Source of the DNA: a bacterium
GTDB taxonomy: Bacteria > Krumholzibacteriota > Krumholzibacteriia > LZORAL124-64-63
DNA length: 5,542 nt
NCBI GenBank assembly: GCA_030591105.1
Contig: JAUVBS010000164.1
Span: forward strand, 1 to 5,542
Direction of reading: 5' to 3'
The notes beneath the pieces were generated by a model that had not been told where the DNA came from, searched no databases, and worked only from the letters and a program-made list of their open reading frames with translations. Both the position numbers and the translations under genes were made by a program. Positions 1 to 5,542 of the stretch are shown here, piece by piece; positions within the stretch are counted from its first letter, which is position 1; every line of letters starts with the position of its first letter.

Positions 1-136
1 CCGGCTGACCGAGCACGGTCAGAGTGGCCGCGGCGACTTCTGCCGAGGAATCATCATGGCTTTGCCGGCCGTCGGAGCAGGCCGCCAAAAACACTGTTGT
101 GCTCAGCACAACGACGATGAGCAACGGTCGGATCAA
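1..136 (-). CDS. Putative lipoprotein, N-terminal part only (runs off left edge)
   Basis: Only the first 45 codons are inside the window. The frame opens with a TTG codon at 136-134, preceded by a strong GGAGG ribosome-binding site (148-144) at a 7-base spacing, which is why I chose this rare start. The product begins with a short charged end (MIRP), then a hydrophobic stretch rich in Leu and Val, ending in the lipobox LAAC with Cys20 as the likely lipidated residue. A polar linker rich in Ser, Asp and Ala follows (residues 21-36), as is usual in exported lipoproteins. I therefore infer signal peptidase II processing and anchoring in a membrane, facing the periplasm. The mature domain starts near the edge and cannot be identified, so the function is unknown. 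It lies 182 bp downstream of the RRM gene on the same strand. It is too short here to be found by length alone; the evidence is the Shine-Dalgarno site plus the lipobox. Confidence 0.62.
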   Translation of the reverse strand, partial: MIRPLLIVVVLSTTVFLAACSDGRQSHDDSSAEVAAATLTVLGQP

Positions 137-143
137 ACGTCGG

Positions 144-148
144 CCTCC
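144..148 (-). promoter_or_regulatory. Ribosome-binding site (GGAGG) of the lipoprotein gene
   Basis: GGAGG on the minus strand lies 7 bases before the TTG at 136. It decides the start of the partial lipoprotein. The nearby GTG at 149-147 is in another frame and stops after five codons. Confidence 0.6.
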
Positions 149-318
149 ACGGTAGGTTGTTTCGTGAACAAGCCGGCAGCAGAGGCGACCACCGGACAAA
201 GGGAAAGCGCGACCGCTCTGGCAACCGAAGTCACCAGTACAGTCGCGCCGTACTCAATGGCGATCACCACACGCGACGGGTAGGCTCTCGGCCAGACCTC
301 ATCGGGTGTCAGGACCCT

Positions 319-642
<324 letters not shown>

Positions 643-647
643 GCCAA

Positions 648-682
648 ACTCCAAGCTTTCCGTTCAACGATCGGCTTGGAGT
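648..682 (-). promoter_or_regulatory. Leader hairpin that sequesters the RRM gene's ribosome-binding site
   Basis: In the transcript, ACUCCAAGC (682-674) is perfectly complementary to GCUUGGAGU (656-648), with a 17-base loop between them. Two further G-U pairs are possible at the base (683 with 647, 684 with 646). The second arm contains the GGAG Shine-Dalgarno site (652-649), and the stem ends 5 bases before the ATG at 642. If it folds, ribosome access is blocked. There is no U-tract after the stem, so it is not an intrinsic terminator. The pairing is read directly; the regulatory role is inferred. Candidates are an RNA thermometer, autoregulation by the RRM protein, or opening by an antisense RNA. 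Confidence 0.6.
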
Positions 683-730
683 CCCGCAAGGCCACCAATC
701 CATCGCGAACAAGTCCTATCGAACAGTCCC

Positions 731-750
731 GCCGGCGAGCGTGCGCCGGC
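731..750 (-). promoter_or_regulatory. GC-rich hairpin in the leader of the RRM gene
   Basis: The arms GCCGGCG and CGCCGGC are perfect 7-bp complements around a 6-base loop. All stem pairs are G-C, so it should be stable. It lies about 150 bases after the rubrerythrin stop and about 90 bases before the RRM start. No T-run follows on either strand, so a classical intrinsic terminator is unlikely. It could be an attenuating or stabilising structure in the 5' leader, or a boundary after rubrerythrin. Confidence 0.45.
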
Positions 751-838
751 ACTTCCGGCCAGCCGCGCGGTCAACCCGAGGTAGACGCCACACAGCATCC
801 CTCTGATCTCCCGTCGGACAGACCTCTACAGCCGCAAA

Positions 839-866
839 ACTAGACCACTGATGACAGATTGGGCAA
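839..866 (-). promoter_or_regulatory. Weak candidate promoter for the RRM gene
   Basis: On the minus strand, TTGCCC (866-861) and TCTAGT (844-839) are separated by 16 bases. Each matches the sigma-70 consensus at four of six positions. If used, the RRM transcript would carry a leader of nearly 200 bases including both hairpins. The match is weak and many such pairs arise by chance. Confidence 0.2.
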
Positions 867-900
867 GGACACTTTTGCTCGTACCTTCGAATATGTCGTT

Positions 901-1398
901 CTAGATCTGTACGAACTTGGCCGCCTTCACGCCACAGATCGGGCACGCCTCCGGCGGGTTGCCGAATTCGATGTAGCCACAGATCGGACAGAGGTAGAAA
1001 CTCGTCTCGCTCAGATCCTCACCCCGCTGTATAGCCTCGAGCGCCTGCGTATACAACTGGGCGTGGACTGCCTCGGCCTTGACCGCAAAGGCGAACATGC
1101 GTTTGGCCCGGTGGCCCTCGGTTTCGGCCGTTGCCAGCATCGGCGGATACATCTCGGTGTACTCGTACGTCTCGCCGTCGATGGCGGCCTGGAGGTTGTC
1201 AGCGGTCGTGCCGATCCCTTCGAGCGCACCGAAATGCCCGGCGGCGTGGATCCGTTCCGCCTCGGCCGTGGTGCGGAACAACCGGGCCACATTGGGGAAC
1301 CCATCCTTGTCGGCCTTCTCAGCAAACGCGCGATACTTCTGGTTCGCTTGACTCTCGCCGGCAAATGCTTCTTTGAGATTATCTTCCGTGTTCGCCAT
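901..1398 (-). CDS. rbr: Rubrerythrin
   Basis: A 165-residue non-haem iron protein of the usual short rubrerythrin length. The N-terminal four-helix ferritin-like domain (about 1-130) carries the diiron ligands in their known spacing: Glu15, the pair Glu48/His51, Glu76 and Glu79 in the GETYEY segment, and the pair Glu109/His112. The C-terminal rubredoxin-like domain binds one iron through two knuckles, CPICG at 137-141 and CPICG at 152-156. Family members act in the cytoplasm as NAD(P)H-dependent peroxidases, taking electrons through a rubredoxin-type partner, and protect anaerobes and microaerophiles from hydrogen peroxide. All key residues are present, so it should be active. The ATG at 1398 has AGGAG (1410-1406) at a 7-base spacing. 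The 142-bp upstream gap holds a possible -10 box and two inverted repeats, suggesting regulated expression, though read-through from the methyltransferase gene is possible. No reductase partner is in view. Confidence 0.97.
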   Translation of the reverse strand: MANTEDNLKEAFAGESQANQKYRAFAEKADKDGFPNVARLFRTTAEAERIHAAGHFGALEGIGTTADNLQAAIDGETYEYTEMYPPMLATAETEGHRAKRMFAFAVKAEAVHAQLYTQALEAIQRGEDLSETSFYLCPICGYIEFGNPPEACPICGVKAAKFVQI

Positions 1399-1407
1399 AT
1401 CGAATCT

Positions 1408-1421
1408 CCTAACTGGTTAGG
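1408..1421 (-). promoter_or_regulatory. Inverted repeat touching the rubrerythrin ribosome-binding site
   Basis: CCTAAC and GTTAGG are perfect 6-bp arms around 2 bases. On the transcript, the last three bases of the repeat are part of the AGGAG Shine-Dalgarno site. It could be a half-site pair for a dimeric repressor, or a short RNA stem (5 pairs with a 4-base loop) that partly hides the site. No protein can be assigned. Confidence 0.4.
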
Positions 1422-1496
1422 TGTCGTCGTGGAACTGGTCCTGATTCCCGCCAGAGTAACCTGCCGGCGATCCTGGCAGCGTGACCAGCCACCCGA

Positions 1497-1513
1497 TCGC
1501 GAGCACGTCGCGA
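1497..1513 (-). promoter_or_regulatory. Inverted repeat just downstream of the rubrerythrin -10 box
   Basis: TCGCGA, five bases, TCGCGA. Each half is itself palindromic, so the site is both a direct and an inverted repeat. It starts at the last base of the candidate -10 box and would cover the expected transcription start, a common place for a repressor operator. No regulator is identified. Confidence 0.35.
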
Positions 1514-1541
1514 GTATAGCGGAAGTTCGGCTCGGCGGAAT
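1513..1541 (-). promoter_or_regulatory. Candidate rubrerythrin promoter
   Basis: The minus strand has TATACT at 1518-1513, a five-of-six match to the sigma-70 -10 box, about 115 bases before the rubrerythrin ATG. The -35 position at a 17-base spacing (1541-1536, ATTCCG) is poor and touches the methyltransferase stop codon, so activation by a regulator or another sigma factor would be needed. Confidence 0.35.
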
Positions 1542-2281
1542 CACTTCTTCTGCATGACGAAGAACGCCGACCCGTACCACTGTTGGTACTTCCGGTACAG
1601 GTCGATCTCTCGTTGTTGTGCAGCGAGCAGCGTCAACGCTTCGGCATCGGTGGCGTATTTCTCGCGCAGCTGGTCGATGAGCGTCTGTAGAGGGTCGTAG
1701 TACTCTATCGACCAGAGGTCAACGGGCAGCGTGAAGTGTCCGATCAGGTCGTAACCGCAGGCGCCGATGCGTTCCAGATTTTCCGGGACGGATCTTATCC
1801 CGGGGTACACCGCTCGCCAGTGGTCGCTGAATTCCTGCGGCGGGTCGGGCAGCAGCCAGGTCATCTCATGGACCACCAAGAAACCGTCGGGTTTGATGAA
1901 AGGCCGCCACTGGACCAGGCCTGTCGTGAAGCCGATGACGTGAATCGAGGCCTCGGCCCAGATGACGTCGAAGCTCTCGACGGGAAACTCCAGCTCGAGC
2001 AGGGACTGGTTGACCGCTTCGACGCGGTCGGCAAGCTGTTCCTGTGCGATCTTGCCGCTGAGTTCAGCGAGGAAGCGCTGGTCGATGTCGATGCCGATGA
2101 CGTGTCCGCCGCTCAACCGCGCCAATTCGAGGGTCGGTTCACCAGAGCCGCAACCGATATCGAGGATGCGGGGTGTGTCCAGCGGCGGCAACATCCGGAA
2201 CGCTTGACGTGTGTAGGCCAGCCGCCCTGGACATTTGCTGGACAGCGCCTGCTGTATCTCGAAGAACAGATCGCTGGACAT
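1541..2281 (-). CDS. Class I SAM-dependent methyltransferase, substrate unknown
   Basis: A 246-residue Rossmann-fold methyltransferase. The SAM-binding glycine loop ILDIGCGSG (39-47) is followed by the acidic end of strand 2, VIGIDID (61-67, Asp65 being the likely ribose contact). The post-motif SFDVIWAEASIHVIG (103-117) and the strand-5 region FIKPDGFLVVHE (128-139) complete the Methyltransf_11/25 pattern. No signal peptide or membrane segment, so cytoplasmic. The C-terminal part (about 140-246) is rich in Trp and Tyr and probably forms the substrate lid. This plan is typical of small-molecule methyltransferases, but no substrate can be named. The ATG at 2281 has GGTGAG about 7 bases upstream, a fair ribosome-binding site. 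It lies 49 bp behind the membrane-protein gene with no terminator between, so co-transcription is likely. The link with a mechanosensitive channel and a rubrerythrin gives no clear functional hint. Confidence 0.9.
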   Translation of the reverse strand: MSSDLFFEIQQALSSKCPGRLAYTRQAFRMLPPLDTPRILDIGCGSGEPTLELARLSGGHVIGIDIDQRFLAELSGKIAQEQLADRVEAVNQSLLELEFPVESFDVIWAEASIHVIGFTTGLVQWRPFIKPDGFLVVHEMTWLLPDPPQEFSDHWRAVYPGIRSVPENLERIGACGYDLIGHFTLPVDLWSIEYYDPLQTLIDQLREKYATDAEALTLLAAQQREIDLYRKYQQWYGSAFFVMQKK

Positions 2282-2330
2282 GAATCAGCTCACCCGATGT
2301 CGATGACTTCACATCCTGCCGGCTTGTGGA

Positions 2331-2708
2331 CTAGCCAGCCGCGAACCAGCACAGCGCCGCAATGACCAAGAATGCGATCCACGAGAAATGCCGGCCCCGG
2401 GTAAATCCCGCCGCTACGATGGCGCTGAGCAGGAAAGTGAGCGAGATCGTTACGAGGACCGGACCACGAGTATCTCCGGTATCGGACGCCGCGTAGACCA
2501 AGAGGATCGAGCCAAAGCCCCACCAGGCGATGGTTGTTAGGTGCCACGCAAAACGGAGCGTGCGCCTGGTGAACCAGTCGCTACCGAACAGGCGGGGCAA
2601 ATCTTGGCGCCGAAAAAGTCGGCCCAGGATGTACTTCTCACCGAGCCAGGAGTGAACCAGGCCGATGGCGAACGCAACCGCGGCGCCGGTTACCAACATG
2701 AGCACCAT
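2331..2708 (-). CDS. Conserved-looking small integral membrane protein, function unknown
   Basis: A 125-residue, very hydrophobic protein with four predicted membrane helices at about 1-21, 54-74, 83-102 and 107-124. Between helices 1 and 2 is a positively charged loop (22-53) with the segments GEKYILGRLFRR and RLFGSDWFTRRTLRF, which by the positive-inside rule is probably cytoplasmic. His19 in helix 1 and His56 at the start of helix 2 are noticeable. I do not recognise a named family and assign no function. Helix 1 doubles as a signal anchor. The start at 2708 is supported by AGGAAG (2719-2714) 5 bases before it; an ATG three codons on would sit too far from that site. It begins 9 bp after the mscS stop, with its ribosome-binding site overlapping that stop codon, so the two are probably translationally coupled and may act in the same membrane or stress response. 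Confidence 0.82.
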   Translation of the reverse strand: MVLMLVTGAAVAFAIGLVHSWLGEKYILGRLFRRQDLPRLFGSDWFTRRTLRFAWHLTTIAWWGFGSILLVYAASDTGDTRGPVLVTISLTFLLSAIVAAGFTRGRHFSWIAFLVIAALCWFAAG

Positions 2709-2713
2709 GGTAA

Positions 2714-2719
2714 CTTCCT
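2714..2719 (-). promoter_or_regulatory. Ribosome-binding site overlapping the mscS stop codon
   Basis: AGGAAG on the minus strand begins with the last two bases of the mscS TAG and lies 5 bases before the ATG at 2708. The arrangement supports translational coupling of mscS to the membrane-protein gene. Confidence 0.65.
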
Positions 2720-4562
2720 AGCTGTCGTCGTCGTCCTCACCGACACGATCGCTATCGCCAAGCTCGCCCACCGCAGTGCTGTCGGCGGCCCGGCCCGTTT
2801 CGGCCACCGCCGTCGTCGCCGCCGTTGCCGCCACCGCGGTGGCAGCCGGCTCGGCTGCGACCGTTTCCTGGTAGAAATGCACATCGGTCTGCGGGAACGG
2901 TATCGAGATTCCTTCCGCATCGAACCGCGCCTTCACGGCGTGGGTGATCGTATCGTGGACGTCCCAGTAATCCTCGGTCTTGACCCAGGGTCGGCAGATG
3001 AGGTTCACCGAGGAGTCGCCGAGCTCGCGCACCCGGATGACCGGCTCCGGCTCGCTGAGGATGAGTTCTTCGGCAGCGACGATTTCGTTGAGGATGCGTG
3101 CGGCCTTGTCCATGTCGTCGGTGTAACTGATGCCGAAAACCATATCGATGCGCCGTTGGTCGCTGCCGGTGATGTTGGTGATCACGTTGCCCCAGATCGC
3201 ATTATTGGGCACGACCACGTGTTTGTTGTCGAAGGTCTTGATGATGGTCGAGGTCAGGTTCACCGACTCGACGTTACCCTGCACACCGGCGGCGTCGATG
3301 GCGTCGCCCACATCGAACGGCTTGTAGATCATGATCATGATGCCGCTGGCGAAATTACCCAGCGTATCCTGCAAGGCGAACGCGATCACGAAACCGGCGG
3401 CGCCGACCAGAGCCAGGATCGGTCCGATGTTGATCCCCAGCGCCGAGAGCGCGATGATCAGACCGACGATCAGGACGATACGCCGGACCGAACGAATGAT
3501 GAAGTCGCGCAGCAGCTGTGAGAGATTCGGCATACGCGAGAGGGCCTTCTCCGTCGCTTTGCCGAGTACGACCGCCAGCAGCATGAAGGCAGCCAGCACA
3601 ACGACGAACTTTACGAACCTCGTCAACACCAGGAGACCGCCGTCCTCGGATTCGAACCAGCCGAGCAGCAGTGACCACCGCGTCGCCGTGTCGGTCGTCT
3701 CCAGATGTATACCGCTCACGGCGTCCATGTAGGCACGGAAGGGCACGGTCTCCTCCACGGTGGCACCCTTGGCTTCCCAGGCGGACAATGCTTCTTCGAG
3801 TCGATCGGTCAACCCGCGGCGCTGTGTCATCAGGAGTTGCAGGTACTCGACGAGTAAGGCCTTGACCGCGTCGTGCCGCTCGTGGGCCTCCTCTTCGATG
3901 CTGCCAAACCGCTGGAGGGTCGCTTCGTCGCTGGCGCTCGGATCGAGGGTAAGTTCGGTGAGTTGGGGTGCCAGCAAAATTGCGGACAGATCCACCTCCG
4001 CCAATTTGCCGTCCGCTTTGCCCCCTTCAGCGGCAACCGCGACGACCGCAGCGGCCTCGGCCAGAACCGCCTGACGATACCCCGTTTGCGCCGACTCTGT
4101 CTCGTCAGCGACGACCTCGTGGACCGCCTGGCGGAGCGCCACGACCGCTTCCTGCAGCTCGTGCTCGGCCTTGGTGACTCCTTCGGCAGCTTCAGCGGAC
4201 GGCTCGGTCCGGGCCGCTTGCTGTGCCTCCTGGAGGGAGGTCTGCCTTTCTTGGATCTTGGTCAGAGCGGCAGCGATCTCATCGAGATGCTCGAGGGCTT
4301 CGTTCGCGTCACTGAGGACGATCTGGGTCTGGCTGATCTGCCACACCTTGGCCTGCAACAACGATTGCCACGCCTCTATCTCGACCGTGATCTCGGCCTT
4401 GGTCAGCGGCTTGAGCAGTAACGTCAGATGGCCCAACGGTACCGTTTCATCCGACGTCGTTACAGCCTCTGTCGTCGCCGCTCGGCTCGCGGGCACTGCA
4501 GCTACCAGCAAGCAGGTCGCCAAGAAAAACAGTCCCAGATTTCGCAGACCAATCCACCTCAT
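2718..4562 (-). CDS. MscS-family mechanosensitive ion channel with large periplasmic coiled-coil domain
   Basis: A 614-residue channel, about twice the length of E. coli MscS (286). Residues 1-28 form a Sec signal peptide ending in ASRA. Residues 29-307 are a predicted periplasmic domain, with long Glu/Gln/Ala-rich helices of coiled-coil type at about 52-150 and 215-270. Membrane helices follow at about 314-334, 360-377 and 382-410; the last is the Gly/Ala-rich pore helix running into QDTLGNFASG. The MscS beta domain has KPFDVGDAID (414-423), VVVPNN (449-454) and GISYTDD (477-483), and the core ends with IPFPQTDVHF (554-563). An extra tail (564-614) is Ala/Thr/Val-rich and ends in an acidic EDDDDS. 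Family members open under membrane tension and release solutes during hypo-osmotic shock. I chose the ATG at 4562 because AGGAAG (4577-4572) precedes it by 9 bases. A GTG one codon earlier is the alternative; the frame stays open to a TTG at 4583, but that would include the ribosome-binding site. It probably starts an operon with the next two genes. Confidence 0.95.
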   Translation of the reverse strand: MRWIGLRNLGLFFLATCLLVAAVPASRAATTEAVTTSDETVPLGHLTLLLKPLTKAEITVEIEAWQSLLQAKVWQISQTQIVLSDANEALEHLDEIAAALTKIQERQTSLQEAQQAARTEPSAEAAEGVTKAEHELQEAVVALRQAVHEVVADETESAQTGYRQAVLAEAAAVVAVAAEGGKADGKLAEVDLSAILLAPQLTELTLDPSASDEATLQRFGSIEEEAHERHDAVKALLVEYLQLLMTQRRGLTDRLEEALSAWEAKGATVEETVPFRAYMDAVSGIHLETTDTATRWSLLLGWFESEDGGLLVLTRFVKFVVVLAAFMLLAVVLGKATEKALSRMPNLSQLLRDFIIRSVRRIVLIVGLIIALSALGINIGPILALVGAAGFVIAFALQDTLGNFASGIMIMIYKPFDVGDAIDAAGVQGNVESVNLTSTIIKTFDNKHVVVPNNAIWGNVITNITGSDQRRIDMVFGISYTDDMDKAARILNEIVAAEELILSEPEPVIRVRELGDSSVNLICRPWVKTEDYWDVHDTITHAVKARFDAEGISIPFPQTDVHFYQETVAAEPAATAVAATAATTAVAETGRAADSTAVGELGDSDRVGEDDDDS

Positions 4563-4571
4563 CACACCGCA

Positions 4572-4577
4572 CTTCCT
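4572..4577 (-). promoter_or_regulatory. Ribosome-binding site (AGGAAG) of mscS
   Basis: AGGAAG lies 9 bases before the ATG at 4562 and 6 bases before the in-frame GTG at 4565. It rules against the farther TTG at 4583, which would place this site inside the coding region. Starting at ATG gives a well-formed signal peptide. Confidence 0.55.
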
Positions 4578-4609
4578 TTCCAAATCCTTCGGGTAAGTCC
4601 ATTGCTCGG

Positions 4610-4626
4610 TCGTCTACTTTAGACGA
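4610..4626 (-). promoter_or_regulatory. Inverted repeat upstream of mscS
   Basis: TCGTCTA and TAGACGA are perfect 7-bp arms around 3 bases, about 50 bases before the mscS start and 63 bases after the citF stop. No T-run follows on the minus strand, so a terminator for citF is not supported. The compact form suits a dimeric regulator's operator; the TAAAGT inside it could serve as a poor -10 box, but no good -35 box is in place. Confidence 0.4.
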
Positions 4627-4688
4627 GGATACAGAAAGCCGCCACACGTCAGGTCGGTACGGACGCAGCACGACCAAAACGGGCTCGA

Positions 4689-5542
4689 CTACCCCACGAC
4701 CTGCCTCACGCAGTCGATCACCGTCCCGTCGACCCACTTGATCGCCGCGACGACTTTGTCCGCAACTTCTGGCGCGGCCGGCGGGCCCCCGCAAATCTCC
4801 TCGACCTCGGCCTTGATCACCGCGATCGGCCGGATGGGCAACGACGAGTCCGCCATCGTCTCGATCAGATCGCGCCGCAGGGGATTGATGGCGATGCCGC
4901 GCTCGGTGACGATCACGTCGATCAACTCGCCTGGGCCACACAAGGTCGTCACGCGGTCGACGAGGACCGGGATGCGGTCGCGGAAGCTCGGCACCGGCAG
5001 GATGGTGCACTTGCTGAACAGACAGTTCTGCCAGCCGCCGATACCGTGCAAGAGACGGCCGTCGCTGTGGGTAACGACGTTGGCGTTGAAGTTCACGTCG
5101 ACCTCGGTGGCGCCGAGCACCACCACGTCGAGCAGCGAGGCGAAGTTGCCCTTGCCGTGCCAGTTGTAGCTGGTGAACGGTGAGGTGTTGATGTGGCCCG
5201 GGTTCTCGCGCATCGAACGCACGCCGTCGAGATCGAAGGTCTGACCGTCGAGGATGTAATCGGTCAGCCCTTCCTCGAGCATGGCAACGAGGTACTGAGT
5301 CGACCCACCGCGTACGAAGCGAGCCTTGACCTTCTGCTCGCGCATCATATCGCGCAGGAAGATCGCAAAGGCGAGCGAGGTGCCGCCGGCGCCGGACTGA
5401 AAGCTGAACCCATCGCGCACAATGCCCGCCTCGTCGCAGAAACGCGCGGTCAGCTCGGCGATCAGGAGGCGGTCGGGCGACTTGGTGATCTGCGTGGTGC
5501 CCGAAACGATCTTGCTCGCATCGCCGATCGAATCCATGACCA
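4689..5542 (-). CDS. citF: Citrate lyase alpha subunit, C-terminal part (5' end outside window)
   Basis: The frame is open to the right edge; the ATG at 5537 is internal, because about 284 of the usual 500 or so residues are present. CitF is the citrate:acetyl-ACP transferase (EC 2.8.3.10) of the citrate lyase complex: it exchanges the acetyl group on the acyl carrier protein CitD for citrate, and CitE then cleaves citryl-ACP to acetyl-ACP and oxaloacetate. Counting from that Met, visible family motifs are IVSGTTQIT (10-18), the glycine loop GAGGTSLA (49-56), LGATEVDVNFNANV (141-154), RIPVLVDRVTTLCGPGE (188-204) and VTERGIAINPLRRDL (210-224). The normal CitF ending DGTVIDCVRQVVG is present, so the C-terminus is complete. 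citD and citE are expected just beyond the right edge, since citDEF is the common order; no citX or citG follows citF here. The segment 164-180 (HGIGGWQN and on) differs from the GGHSDTAAGAK motif I recall in enterobacterial CitF. Confidence 0.93.
   Translation of the reverse strand, partial: VMDSIGDASKIVSGTTQITKSPDRLLIAELTARFCDEAGIVRDGFSFQSGAGGTSLAFAIFLRDMMREQKVKARFVRGGSTQYLVAMLEEGLTDYILDGQTFDLDGVRSMRENPGHINTSPFTSYNWHGKGNFASLLDVVVLGATEVDVNFNANVVTHSDGRLLHGIGGWQNCLFSKCTILPVPSFRDRIPVLVDRVTTLCGPGELIDVIVTERGIAINPLRRDLIETMADSSLPIRPIAVIKAEVEEICGGPPAAPEVADKVVAAIKWVDGTVIDCVRQVVG

Noticed and set aside
305..318. Small stem GGGT/ACCC after the RRM stop codon as a terminator
   Set aside because: Four base pairs and no T-run; too weak to call.
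879..916. Possible terminator after rubrerythrin (TCGTAC with GTACGA)
   Set aside because: Only a 6-bp stem with a loop of over 20 bases, partly inside the coding end, and no T-run.
1461..1479. CTGCC/GGCAG inverted repeat in the rubrerythrin leader
   Set aside because: Five-bp arms with a 9-base spacer are expected often in DNA of this composition.
859..1557. Plus-strand open frame of 232 codons
   Set aside because: It is antisense to rubrerythrin, whose diiron and rubredoxin residues are all intact. The translation is rich in Arg, Val and Leu without any motif, as expected for a GC-rich shadow.
1736..2365. Plus-strand open frame of 209 codons
   Set aside because: Antisense to the methyltransferase with its intact SAM-binding motifs; no domain and no good ribosome-binding site seen.
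2830..2843. Perfect 14-bp palindrome GCCACCGCGGTGGC
   Set aside because: It lies in the low-complexity Ala/Thr/Val codons of the MscS tail and is best explained by codon composition.
2541..3521. Plus-strand open frame of 326 codons
   Set aside because: Antisense to the MscS beta domain and the membrane protein. The product is rich in His, Asp and Arg with no fold signal, typical of the complement of a GC-rich gene.
4447..5010. Minus-strand open frame of 187 codons
   Set aside because: A shifted frame across the 3' half of citF and the mscS start; its Arg-rich, Asp-rich composition is that of an out-of-frame GC-rich gene.

Overview
This 5.5 kb window carries six complete or nearly complete genes plus one gene cut by the left edge, all on the minus strand. 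In transcription order, from the right end to the left, they are: a citrate lyase alpha subunit (citF, 5' part outside the window), a large MscS-type mechanosensitive channel, a small four-helix membrane protein, a class I SAM-dependent methyltransferase, a rubrerythrin, a small RRM-type RNA-binding protein with an 18-glycine tail, and the first 45 codons of a lipoprotein. No plus-strand frame looks real. There are no RNA genes, insertion sequences, CRISPR arrays or integration signals that I can see.

Organism: the DNA is moderately GC-rich (about 60% by eye). Sec signal peptides, a lipobox lipoprotein and an MscS protein with a large periplasmic domain suggest a diderm bacterium. Citrate lyase and rubrerythrin fit an anaerobic, microaerobic or facultative life. 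Stand-alone glycine-rich RRM proteins are known from proteobacteria, cyanobacteria and PVC bacteria. I cannot place it more narrowly from this sequence.

Layout: the mscS, membrane-protein and methyltransferase genes are tightly packed (gaps of 9 and 49 bp). The ribosome-binding site of the membrane-protein gene overlaps the mscS stop codon, so these three probably form one operon, starting after the 126-bp gap behind citF. Rubrerythrin follows a 142-bp gap with a plausible -10 box and two short inverted repeats, so it may have its own regulated promoter. The RRM gene follows a 258-bp gap. Channel, rubrerythrin and RRM protein would respectively serve osmotic shock, peroxide stress and RNA handling, so a loose stress theme is possible, but that is inference.

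The most interesting signal is in the leader of the RRM gene. A perfect 9-bp inverted repeat (arms 648-656 and 674-682) places the whole GGAG ribosome-binding site inside an RNA stem just before the ATG, and a second GC-rich hairpin lies about 50 bases further upstream (731-750). This looks like a translation switch, such as an RNA thermometer, an autoregulatory site for the RRM protein, or a riboregulator. I see no clearly new multi-gene system; the rest of the window is ordinary.
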